From Chitinophaga sp. XS-30 (GTDB lineage Bacteria > Bacteroidota > Bacteroidia > Chitinophagales > Chitinophagaceae), in the NCBI RefSeq assembly GCF_008086345.1, contig NZ_CP043006.1, positions 2,912,032-2,976,031 of the forward strand: 64,000 nucleotides of DNA, written 5' to 3'. Of this stretch, positions 16,567 through 23,945 are shown piece by piece (the stretch's first letter is position 1; each line of letters begins with the position of its first letter). Both the position numbers and the translations under genes were made by a program. The notes under the pieces were generated by a model. It searched no databases and had not been told where the DNA came from. It was given only the letters and a program-made list of their open reading frames with translations.

Positions 16567-17448
16567 ATGAAACTGATTGCAGACGGCGGGTCCACCAAAG
16601 CCAGCTGGTGCCTGATCTGCCCCGGGAAGGAGGAGTTATATTTCAATACGGAAGGGTACAATCCATATTATGTGGACAGCCAGTATATCCGGCAGTCGCT
16701 GCACAGGGCCTTGCCTGCGGAAGTGCCGCGCGAGGCGGTAACGGAGGTGCATTTTTATGGTGCGGGTTGCGAGCCGTCCACGGAAGCCGTTATTATCGCA
16801 GCGCTGGGCGCATTGTTCGGGAGTGCTGCGGTTTCAGCGGGTAGCGACCTGCTGGCAGCGGCCAGGGCACTACTGGGCAATGAGCCTGGTTTTGCGGCGA
16901 TACTGGGAACAGGCACCAATACCTGTTTGTATGATGGTGCGCAGGTGACGCATTCCATTGATCCGTTAGGATACATGCTCGGAGATGAAGGCAGTGGCAG
17001 CTACATCGGGAAGAAATTGCTGATCGCCTATTGCAGGGAATACCTTCCGCTGCCGCTCCGGCGCGAATTCTTGTCCGTCTATGGGCTGACGAAGGAAAAT
17101 ATCATGGAACGGGTGTACAAAGGTCCCCTGGCGAACCGTTTTTGCGCAGGGTTTGCGAAGTTTGTGAAGCTGCATCTTGATGATGCGTTCGTATATCAGC
17201 TGGCGAAAGATGCTTTTCATGATTTCTTTCGTTCCCTGGTTTGCCATTACCCTGATTACGCCAGCTACACGCTGAATTGCACCGGTTCCGTTGCTTTTCA
17301 TTTTGAGGATATGCTGAAGGAAACGGCTGCTTGTTATGGCATGCGTACAGGCAGGATCATACAGGACCCGATTCGGGGGTTGGCGCATTATTACCGGCAG
17401 CAGGATATTTTCGCTCCCTCCTCTTTTCCATCTCCGCCGCGATCCTGA
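16567..17448 (+). CDS. BadF/BadG-type sugar kinase (GlcNAc/MurNAc kinase-like)
   Basis: The 293-residue cytosolic protein starts at ATG 16567. It has the ASKHA ATPase features of the N-acetylglucosamine kinase/BadF family: phosphate-1 loop ADGGSTKASW, AAILGTGTNTCLYDG (phosphate-2) and LGYMLGDEGSGSYIGKKLL. In this family MurK-type enzymes phosphorylate MurNAc and/or GlcNAc at O6, which would feed MurQ. It is 99 bp after the ceramidase-like gene, so it is either the last operon gene or has its own weak promoter. Its conserved end is near HYYRQQ, and a 14-residue tail overlaps the convergent PaiB gene by 92 bp. Confidence 0.85.
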   Translation: MKLIADGGSTKASWCLICPGKEELYFNTEGYNPYYVDSQYIRQSLHRALPAEVPREAVTEVHFYGAGCEPSTEAVIIAALGALFGSAAVSAGSDLLAAARALLGNEPGFAAILGTGTNTCLYDGAQVTHSIDPLGYMLGDEGSGSYIGKKLLIAYCREYLPLPLRREFLSVYGLTKENIMERVYKGPLANRFCAGFAKFVKLHLDDAFVYQLAKDAFHDFFRSLVCHYPDYASYTLNCTGSVAFHFEDMLKETAACYGMRTGRIIQDPIRGLAHYYRQQDIFAPSSFPSPPRS

Positions 17449-18016
17449 AGGAGTGGTCATCCCCGCTTTCCTTGAGATGGTCCACCACGCTGAAGTAGTC
17501 GTGATCGTTCCTGTTCTGGCTGAGTTTGAAACGGGTATCTATCCTGTTGATACTGATCTCGAAACCGATGATCGCTTTGAGGTTGTTATGCAATTCCTTT
17601 TCCGGGATATCGCTCATTTTCACCGTGCTTTCGTAGTGGTCCATCAGTCCGTGAAGGGATGCGGTCAGCGCGGCTTCGTCCAGTACCTGCAGCTGGCCAT
17701 ACACATGTACAGCAATGTAATTCCAGGTCGGGATCTTTTCTTTTTCATACCAGGAGGAGGAAATATAGGCATGCGGGTCCATGAAAACAGCGAGGAAAGG
17801 CTGGCCGGATGTGAAAGTTGCGGCCTGGGGATTTTTTCTGGCGATATGGCCGCGCAGTACAAATGTGCCCGGCGTTTTCTCTTCCAGTTCAACAGGCAGG
17901 TGTGTGCCGACAGGTACGCCGTTTTCCGTACTGACCAGCAGGGCAAAGCCGTTCTGCCGGATGAACGCCGCAATGGTGTCCCAATCTGATTCCTGACTGT
18001 ATTTCGGGGAATACAT
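17357..18016 (-). CDS. PaiB-family FMN-binding protein
   Basis: The 219-residue protein begins with the PaiB-type MYSPKYSQESDWDTIAAFIRQNGFA and continues with THLPVELEE, LRGHIARKNPQ, AVFMDPHAYISSSWY and TWNYIAVHVYG, the split-barrel flavin-binding fold. In Bacillus PaiB is described as a negative regulator of sporulation and degradative enzyme genes; the biochemical role elsewhere is unclear. The C-terminal stretch after VVDHL is charged, unconserved to my eye, and lies opposite the end of the sugar kinase gene. Confidence 0.88.
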   Translation of the reverse strand: MYSPKYSQESDWDTIAAFIRQNGFALLVSTENGVPVGTHLPVELEEKTPGTFVLRGHIARKNPQAATFTSGQPFLAVFMDPHAYISSSWYEKEKIPTWNYIAVHVYGQLQVLDEAALTASLHGLMDHYESTVKMSDIPEKELHNNLKAIIGFEISINRIDTRFKLSQNRNDHDYFSVVDHLKESGDDHSFRIAAEMEKRRERKYPAAGNNAPTPESGPV

Positions 18017-18058
18017 AACCGTATTTTATATGCTGATGTAAATTCGGGGAAGAAATAC

Positions 18059-18097
18059 CTCCCGGCGCAGGGCGATACATGACCCCGGCGCCGGGAG
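18059..18097 (-). terminator. GC-rich hairpin downstream of mrp
   Basis: CTCCCGGCGC (18059-18068) and GCGCCGGGAG (18088-18097) form a perfect 10-bp stem with a 19-nt loop. It lies 24 bp after the mrp stop on the minus strand and is followed in that direction by a short pyrimidine stretch (AGGTATTTCTTCCCC). It probably ends or attenuates mrp transcription before paiB. Confidence 0.55.
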
Positions 18098-18121
18098 CGT
18101 GAAAATTGAAAAGCAACAGGG

Positions 18122-19219
18122 CTATACCATGATCTCCACGATCTTCGTCGGTTCCATATTCGCGTTGCGCATGGAGATGCTGCGGGCAGTAGCGGCTGCA
18201 AAATCGCTGAATGCTTTACGGGTAACGGGATCATTGCCGGTCACGGCAGGAACGCCTTCGTCCCCGCCTTCACGGATGCTTTGTACCAGCGGTATCTGCC
18301 CGAGGAAAGGTATTTCCAGCTCCTCGGCCAGCCTTTTGCCGCCTTCCTTGCCAAAGATGTAATATTTGTTCTCCGGCAGTTCCGCAGGCGTGAAATAGGC
18401 CATGTTCTCCACCAGCCCGATCACCGGTACCCTGATCTGCGGGCTGTTGAACATGCTGATGCCTTTTTTGGCATCGGCCAGCGCAACGTCCTGCGGTGTG
18501 GTAACGATCACGGCGCCGGTCACCGGTACGGTCTGCACGAGCGTCAGGTGTATATCTCCCGTACCCGGCGGCATATCAATGATCAGGTAATCCAGTTCCT
18601 CCCAGTACACATCGCTGACAAATTGTTTGAGGGCGCTGCTGGCCATGGGGCCACGCCATACGATAGCCTGTTTCTCATCCACCAGCAGGCCGATGGACAT
18701 GAATTTGATGCCGAATTTTTCCATCGGCTGTATCATCCCTTTTCCTTCCACATTCACCATCATCGGTCTTTCGCCGCGTACGCCGAACATGATGGGTACG
18801 GAAGGGCCGTAGATATCCGCGTCCATCAGTCCCACTTTAGCGCCATCCTGTGCGAGGGCCAGCGCGAGGTTCGCTGCTACGGTCGATTTGCCTACACCTC
18901 CCTTTCCGGAAGCGACCATAATAATATTTCTGACATTCGGCAGGAGGGATTTGCCATCCTTACGGTTGGAACTTACATTCGCGGTCATTTTCACTTCCAC
19001 TTCAGCATCCTTGCTCACGAGATGAATGATCGCGTTCACACAGGCGTTTTTTATCATCTCTTTCAAGGGGCAGGCGGGAGTGGTCAGCACTACGGTGAAT
19101 TGTACTTTATTGCCGTTGATCTCAATGTCTTTCACCATGTTCAACGTCACCAGATCCTTTCCCAGATCAGGTTCCTCCACATTTGACAGGGCCTCCAGGA
19201 CCTTTTCTTTTGTGATCAT
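18122..19219 (-). CDS. mrp: Mrp/ApbC-type P-loop ATPase (Fe-S cluster carrier family)
   Basis: The 365-residue protein has an N-terminal MIP18 (DUF59) domain (residues 1-80, with TTPACPLKEMIKNAC) and a C-terminal Mrp/NBP35 ATPase domain. The latter shows the deviant Walker A VASGKGGVGKSTVAANLA, GLMDADIYGPS and YLIIDMPPGTGD. These proteins carry or insert Fe-S clusters. The CxxC pair that bridges the cluster in many relatives is missing: the matching region reads NMAYFTPAELPENKYYIFG. That could be a lineage feature and makes direct cluster transfer uncertain. Confidence 0.92.
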   Translation of the reverse strand: MITKEKVLEALSNVEEPDLGKDLVTLNMVKDIEINGNKVQFTVVLTTPACPLKEMIKNACVNAIIHLVSKDAEVEVKMTANVSSNRKDGKSLLPNVRNIIMVASGKGGVGKSTVAANLALALAQDGAKVGLMDADIYGPSVPIMFGVRGERPMMVNVEGKGMIQPMEKFGIKFMSIGLLVDEKQAIVWRGPMASSALKQFVSDVYWEELDYLIIDMPPGTGDIHLTLVQTVPVTGAVIVTTPQDVALADAKKGISMFNSPQIRVPVIGLVENMAYFTPAELPENKYYIFGKEGGKRLAEELEIPFLGQIPLVQSIREGGDEGVPAVTGNDPVTRKAFSDFAAATARSISMRNANMEPTKIVEIMV

Positions 19220-19328
19220 AAATTAGTGTTAAAATTGTTTCCGATCTGCAAAGTTAACCTAAAATGAGGTTTAATTTGTCTGTTTTATATTGGTGTTTCC
19301 GAGAGGTAACATGTATCTTAGTACTTGC

Positions 19329-19967
19329 ATGCATAAGAAACTGATCATACTATTTTCCCTGCTGATATTGCCTTTTCTTGTGAAAGCTCAGTTCCAGGCA
19401 TTTAAAGACAGCATTATCCAGATCTCGGGCATCACCATGACGTCCGACAGCCTCCGTGCGATCCCGGCTGTCAGCGTCCTGGTCAAAGGGCAGGGCAGGG
19501 GCACCATCTCCAACAGCCAGGGTGTATTTTCCATTGTGGCATTCAAGGGAGATACGCTGACCTTCAGCGCGGTCGGTTTCCGGAAGAAAGATTACAAAAT
19601 ACCGCTGGAACTGGTGGGTAACCGCTTTTCCGTGATCCAGCTTATGTCTGAAGACACCATTTACCTCTCCGAAACGATCATCAAGCCTTACCCCACCCGC
19701 AAGGAATTTGAAAAGATGTTCGTCAGCATGGACATCCCGAACGATATGTACGAAATAGCCCGGAAGAACAATGACCAGGCACGGCTTCGGGCCCTGGCGC
19801 GCACCATTCCCGTGGACGCCGCCGGAGCATATAATGTGTACATGCAGAAACAGCAGCAATCCCTCTACTACGCTGGTCAGACGCCCCCGCAGAACATTTT
19901 CAACCCCCTGGCCTGGGCGCAGTTCATAGAATCGTGGAAGCGTGGTGATTTCAAGCGGAAGGATTAA
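19329..19967 (+). CDS. Exported carboxypeptidase-regulatory-like domain protein
   Basis: ATG 19329 is chosen because it directly precedes the signal peptide MHKKLIILFSLLILPFLVKA; longer starts at 19290 and 19311 put hydrophilic residues before it. Residues about 30-105 form a carboxypeptidase-regulatory-like beta-sandwich (ISGITMTSDSLRAIPAVSVL; GTISNSQGVFSIVAFKGDTL; FSAVGFRKKDY), the fold used at the N-terminus of SusC proteins. The rest is helical and Gln/Asn rich. No enzyme motif is visible; a periplasmic or outer-membrane accessory role is typical for such Bacteroidota proteins. Confidence 0.8.
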   Translation: MHKKLIILFSLLILPFLVKAQFQAFKDSIIQISGITMTSDSLRAIPAVSVLVKGQGRGTISNSQGVFSIVAFKGDTLTFSAVGFRKKDYKIPLELVGNRFSVIQLMSEDTIYLSETIIKPYPTRKEFEKMFVSMDIPNDMYEIARKNNDQARLRALARTIPVDAAGAYNVYMQKQQQSLYYAGQTPPQNIFNPLAWAQFIESWKRGDFKRKD

Positions 19968-19998
19968 CTTTACGCCCATTCACCAAAATAGATCTCTT

Positions 19999-20883
19999 AT
20001 GCAGAAAGTAGCTGTGATCGGCGCCGGCACTATGGGCAACGGTATCGCACACGTATTCGCGCAAAACGGTTTTACTGTTCACCTCATCGACGTATCCCAA
20101 CCCGCGCTGGACAAAGCACTGGCCACCATCAGCCGGAATCTCGACCGCCAGCTGGCCAAATCAGCCATTACCGAAGTCATCAAACAACAAACGCTCTCCG
20201 GTCTGCAAACCTTTACCAGTCTCGCTGCAGGGGTGCAGAACGTTGACCTGGTTGTAGAAGCCGCTACCGAGCAAACGGAACTGAAACTCAAAATATTCCG
20301 CGAGCTGGACGAGCATACCGGTCCGGATGTGATCCTCGCTACCAATACTTCCTCCATCTCCATTACAAAGATCGCAGCAGCAACGAAGAAACCCGGTAAA
20401 GTGATCGGCATGCATTTCATGAACCCCGTACCGGTGATGAAACTCGTGGAGATCATCAACGGTTATGCTACGGAAAAAGCCGTAACAGCGCAGATAACGC
20501 ATTTATCCGAACAGCTGGGCAAAGTGCCTTGTGTGGTGAATGATTATCCCGGTTTTATCGCCAACCGTATCCTGATGCCGATGATCAACGAAGCGGTATA
20601 TGCATTATATGAAGGTGTGGCCGGCGTGAACGAGATCGATACGGTCATGAAACTGGGCATGGCCCATCCGATGGGACCTTTGCAGCTGGCGGATTTCATC
20701 GGGCTGGATGTGTGCCTCTCCATTCTGAAGGTGTTGCACGACGGCTTCGGTAACCAGAAATACGCGCCATGCCCGCTGCTGGTCAACATGGTCACCGCCG
20801 GATACCTTGGCGTGAAAAGCGGGGAAGGTTTTTACAAATACACGGCGGGAAGCAAGGAGCTGGTGGTGAGTGACCGGTTCTAG
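19999..20883 (+). CDS. 3-hydroxybutyryl-CoA dehydrogenase
   Basis: The start at ATG 19999 puts the NAD-binding glycine motif at the N-terminus (MQKVAVIGAGTMGNGIAHVFAQNG). The 294-residue protein continues with VDLVVEAATEQTELK, ATNTSSISITKIA and GMHFMNPVPVMKLVEII, with the catalytic His of the family, then the C-terminal dimerisation domain with DYPGFIANRILMPMINEA. It oxidises (S)-3-hydroxybutyryl-CoA to acetoacetyl-CoA, or the reverse, in fatty acid or phenylacetate-type metabolism. Its TAG stop shares the CTAG palindrome with the stop of the convergent AraC-type gene. Confidence 0.93.
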   Translation: MQKVAVIGAGTMGNGIAHVFAQNGFTVHLIDVSQPALDKALATISRNLDRQLAKSAITEVIKQQTLSGLQTFTSLAAGVQNVDLVVEAATEQTELKLKIFRELDEHTGPDVILATNTSSISITKIAAATKKPGKVIGMHFMNPVPVMKLVEIINGYATEKAVTAQITHLSEQLGKVPCVVNDYPGFIANRILMPMINEAVYALYEGVAGVNEIDTVMKLGMAHPMGPLQLADFIGLDVCLSILKVLHDGFGNQKYAPCPLLVNMVTAGYLGVKSGEGFYKYTAGSKELVVSDRF

Positions 20884-21845
20884 CCGGCGTATTTTTCCCG
20901 GTATTCTCTGGGAGACAGTCCTACGATCTTTCTGAACACCTGGCGGAAGGCCTTTGCGTCCTCATACCCCGCGTGCATCATTACACCGGTAATATTCTCC
21001 TGCCGTTGTTCCAGCAGTTTTTTGGCAGCCTCGATACGGATGCGCTGCAGGTATTCAATTGGGGTGATGCCTGTAGCGAGTTTGAAACGGCGGATAAAAT
21101 TGCGCCTGCTCACCGGAAGGTCGCGGATAACCTCTTCTACGGTAATGCCTTCTTTGAAACGGCTCTCCATCCGTTGCTGGGCTTCGGATACCAGTTCATC
21201 GTGACAGGCCCGTTTCGGTTGCCAGTCCGCGAAATAGGACTGCTGATCACGGTCCATATCAATGGCGAATACCTTGGCCATTTTTATGGCGATATCCCGG
21301 TGACAGTATTTTTCCAGGATATGCAGCAATAAATGAAAAGTGGAAGTGGCGCCGCCGCTGGTATAAATGCCTCCATCGTCTGTAACAACGGCATGGGGAT
21401 GTACATCTACCTGCGGGAATGCGGCGATGAGCTCATTGGCCACTGCCAGATGTGTAGTGGCTTTTTTACCGTTCAGCAGGCCCGTAGCGGCGAGCAACAG
21501 CACGCCGGAGCAAAAGGCGGCCACTTCGGCGCCGGATAGATGTTGCTGTTGCAGCCAGGGCAGAAATGCCGCATTCTCCTGCAGCGCCGCGGGCAGGGCC
21601 CCGCTCCGGAATGCCGGAATAAGAATGAGGTCGGCGCGCGGGGCTTCACTCAGGGGAAATACAGCAAGGTCTTCATGAAACATGGGCGTTTCCGCCGGAT
21701 CACCCGCAGTAACCAGGTTGACCTGGAAAAAAGGTTGTCCTCCCGATTCCACATAATAGTTATTAACGGTCTGAAAAACGTCCAGAATAGCGGCTATACT
21801 GAGCGGCCGGTATTTTCGGGTGATAATAACGGATAACTGCTTCAT
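20880..21845 (-). CDS. GATase1/DJ-1-domain AraC-family regulator
   Basis: I chose ATG 21845 (MKQLSVIITRKYRPLSIAAIL); a longer frame runs to 22013 but lacks family similarity. The 321-residue protein has a DJ-1/PfpI-like N-terminal domain (to about residue 190, with VAAFCSGVLLLAATGLLNGKKATTH including the elbow Cys). Two AraC helix-turn-helix motifs follow at the C-terminus (ITVEEVIRDLPVSRRNFIRRF; GVMMHAGYEDAKAFRQVFRK). Such proteins activate or repress nearby catabolic genes in response to an unknown small molecule. No obvious partner operon is adjacent. Confidence 0.9.
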   Translation of the reverse strand: MKQLSVIITRKYRPLSIAAILDVFQTVNNYYVESGGQPFFQVNLVTAGDPAETPMFHEDLAVFPLSEAPRADLILIPAFRSGALPAALQENAAFLPWLQQQHLSGAEVAAFCSGVLLLAATGLLNGKKATTHLAVANELIAAFPQVDVHPHAVVTDDGGIYTSGGATSTFHLLLHILEKYCHRDIAIKMAKVFAIDMDRDQQSYFADWQPKRACHDELVSEAQQRMESRFKEGITVEEVIRDLPVSRRNFIRRFKLATGITPIEYLQRIRIEAAKKLLEQRQENITGVMMHAGYEDAKAFRQVFRKIVGLSPREYREKYAG

Positions 21846-22031
21846 AAACGGGAGATTGCCCTGCAAGATACTGCTTTTTTGGCCTGAATGCCCCTGAAGC
21901 GGATGATTTTGCCAGATGGTCAGGAAAGCGTTTCCGGGTATTCCAGGAGTGCAATGGCGACGCTGCTGCGGAGGGAAAACCCTGGACCGGAGATAACCCG
22001 TTGTAAAAAGCAAATGGGGGAGTGATCCCTT

Positions 22032-22241
22032 TTATTTCCCGTCGTTGTTTTTTTGCGGCGGTTTGCCGTCACCCGGCCCGCTGATAAACTCGTATCCGCA
22101 GAATGCGCAGTGGGTAAGCCCCGGCTGTTTTGCACTCCGCGCTCCGCAGGCGGGGCAGCCTTTTTCGGGCATGGGATGAGCCGGAGGGTCCAGCTTCAGC
22201 TTGTTGATGATGTGTTGCGGGTTGTTGCTTTCGTCCGTCAT
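22032..22241 (-). CDS. Small zinc-ribbon protein
   Basis: A 69-residue protein from ATG 22241 carries two CxxC pairs (CPACG and CAFCG, 14 residues between the pairs) that form a zinc ribbon. Its ends are rich in Pro, Gly and Lys. A longer frame upstream looks non-coding. No partner or function can be named; zinc ribbons of this kind are common in small Bacteroidota proteins. Confidence 0.6.
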   Translation of the reverse strand: MTDESNNPQHIINKLKLDPPAHPMPEKGCPACGARSAKQPGLTHCAFCGYEFISGPGDGKPPQKNNDGK

Positions 22242-22428
22242 GTTGATCCTTATTTTTAGTCTATTGTTCCTGTTTATAAATATATGAAAATAATTTATTG
22301 TGTTGAATGCTTCCTTTCTTTCCGCCGGCATGATTTTTTTTGTTTTACCCTGATGCAATTTTAACTAATCTTGGTAAAGAAGCAGTACTTATTTAAGAAT
22401 TATATAGAACTACTTAAATTTATTGCAG

Positions 22429-22454
22429 AACTTCTTTAATAATTTACAGAAGTT
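22429..22454. promoter_or_regulatory. Inverted repeat upstream of the ROK regulator
   Basis: AACTTCT (22429-22435) and AGAAGTT (22448-22454) form perfect 7-bp arms 12 nt apart in an AT-rich stretch just before the ROK gene. It could be an autoregulatory operator. Confidence 0.4.
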
Positions 22455-22496
22455 TCCTACATTCATGCAGCAATCATCTACTAAATCCGGAAAAAT

Positions 22497-23714
22497 TTGT
22501 CGGACCGGCAAACACAATATAAAAGATCACTTATCAAGCATCTCTACTTCAACAAGGAATTGTCCTGTGCTGAATTGAGCCTGCTTACGGAGAAGAGTTT
22601 GCCGCATACATCAAAGGCGTTATTCGACCTGATAGAGAAGGGAGCGGTGAAGGAATCCGGTTTTGCAAATTCCACCGGAGGGCGGAGAGCGCAGGTGTAT
22701 TCCATCAATCCGGATTATATGTATGTGGTGTCTGTGGCGATGGATCAGTATGTGACCCGGTTCAGCATCCTGGATATGCATAATCGCCCGGTAGGGGAGG
22801 AATATAAAATTTCGCTGAACCTTAATGCCAATGCGAATTCGCTGGTTGTGCTGGGAGAAGAGCTGAAGGATTTTATCAGCCGCTCGGGCCTGGCAAGGGA
22901 TGCGATAGCAGGCATTGGCATCGGGATGCCGGGGTTTGTGGACACCACGAAGGGGATCAATCATTCCTTTCTCCAATGCGGCCGGGAAGGCATTACAGGG
23001 TACCTGGAAACATTGACCGGTTTTCGGGTGTTGATAGATAATGATTCCAGCCTGATAGCGCTGGCAGAATGCAGGCTCGGCGCTGCCCGTAACAGGCAGA
23101 ATGCCATGGTGATCAATATCGGCTGGGGCATCGGGTTAGGCATGATACTGGAAGGGAGGCTGTTTCGCGGACAGAATGGATTTGCGGGAGAGTTCAGCCA
23201 CATCCCTTTATTTACCAACAATAAAATATGTAATTGCGGCAAGATGGGTTGCCTGGAAACAGAGACCTCCTTGTCGGTTATAGCAGAAAAAGCCATCCAG
23301 GGCATAGCCAAAGGGAGAACAACAGTGCTGAAAGGCCTCTCTCTTGAAAATCTGGAGGAAGCAGTGAACAATATAATACGCGCTGGTGTACATGGGGACA
23401 AATATGCGGTAGAGCTGCTTTCCGAAGCAGCCTACCACATCGGCCGGGGGGTAGCGATACTCGTACATGTACTGAACCCGGGACTGGTAGTGTTGAGCGG
23501 AAGAGGGGCAATGGCGGGAAGACTGTGGATGGCCCCGATCCAGCAGGCTTTGAATGAGCATTGCATACCGAAGATCGCCGAGAATGTGGAGATCAGCGTA
23601 TCATCGCTCGGTTATCAGGCGGAAAGGCTGGGCGCAGCCGCACTTGTTATGGAACATCTTGATCAGAAGATGATGAGCAGAAAAACAGACAAAAGAGATA
23701 TTGAATTGATATAA
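22497..23714 (+). CDS. ROK-family transcriptional regulator/sugar kinase homologue
   Basis: The protein has an N-terminal winged helix (TQYKRSLIKHLYFNKELSCAELSLLTEK) typical of NagC/XylR-type ROK repressors. The ROK fold follows: GIGIGMPGFVDTTKG, LIDNDSSLIALAECRLG, VINIGWGIGLGMILEG and the zinc motif CNCGKMGCLE. The only start in this frame is TTG 22497. An ATG at 22465 is one base out of frame, and one extra A in the run at 22491-22495 would join it to this protein, so the true N-terminus is uncertain. Adjacent SusC/SusD genes are the likely targets, with a sugar as effector. Confidence 0.87.
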   Translation: MSDRQTQYKRSLIKHLYFNKELSCAELSLLTEKSLPHTSKALFDLIEKGAVKESGFANSTGGRRAQVYSINPDYMYVVSVAMDQYVTRFSILDMHNRPVGEEYKISLNLNANANSLVVLGEELKDFISRSGLARDAIAGIGIGMPGFVDTTKGINHSFLQCGREGITGYLETLTGFRVLIDNDSSLIALAECRLGAARNRQNAMVINIGWGIGLGMILEGRLFRGQNGFAGEFSHIPLFTNNKICNCGKMGCLETETSLSVIAEKAIQGIAKGRTTVLKGLSLENLEEAVNNIIRAGVHGDKYAVELLSEAAYHIGRGVAILVHVLNPGLVVLSGRGAMAGRLWMAPIQQALNEHCIPKIAENVEISVSSLGYQAERLGAAALVMEHLDQKMMSRKTDKRDIELI

Positions 23715-23716
23715 CG

Positions 23717-23760
23717 GAGAACCTTCCTGTACCACCGTGGATAAAAGCCGGTTCTCTATT
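23717..23760 (+). terminator. Hairpin after the ROK gene
   Basis: GAGAACC (23717-23723) pairs with GGTTCTC (23750-23756), with a smaller inner hairpin (CCAC/GTGG) in the loop, followed by TATTAT. It begins just after the ROK stop codon. A second inverted repeat, ATGACC/GGTCAT at 23778-23795, follows and could be part of the terminator or an operator. Confidence 0.5.
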
Positions 23761-23811
23761 ATCTGATGAAGCAAAGCATGACCTGTAGTGGTCATATTAT
23801 TATTTCACGTA

Positions 23812-23887
23812 CAGCAAAATTTATCAACGTAAACGCAAAAAATCAGCAAAAGTAAACGTAAAACTTAAGGACCAAAATCAGCAAAAA
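23812..23887. promoter_or_regulatory. Repeated sites upstream of the ROK-linked SusC gene
   Basis: CAGCAAAA occurs three times (23812-23819, 23844-23851, 23879-23886), 32 and 35 bp apart, close to whole helical turns. GTAAACG occurs at 23829-23835 and 23852-23858. The array lies 60-135 bp before the SusC start and is a good candidate for the ROK protein's operator. Confidence 0.45.
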
Positions 23888-23945
23888 TGTGTGCTTTCTG
23901 CAAGGGAGGATACACGATTATTTTCCACTAACTAAATCAACGTCA

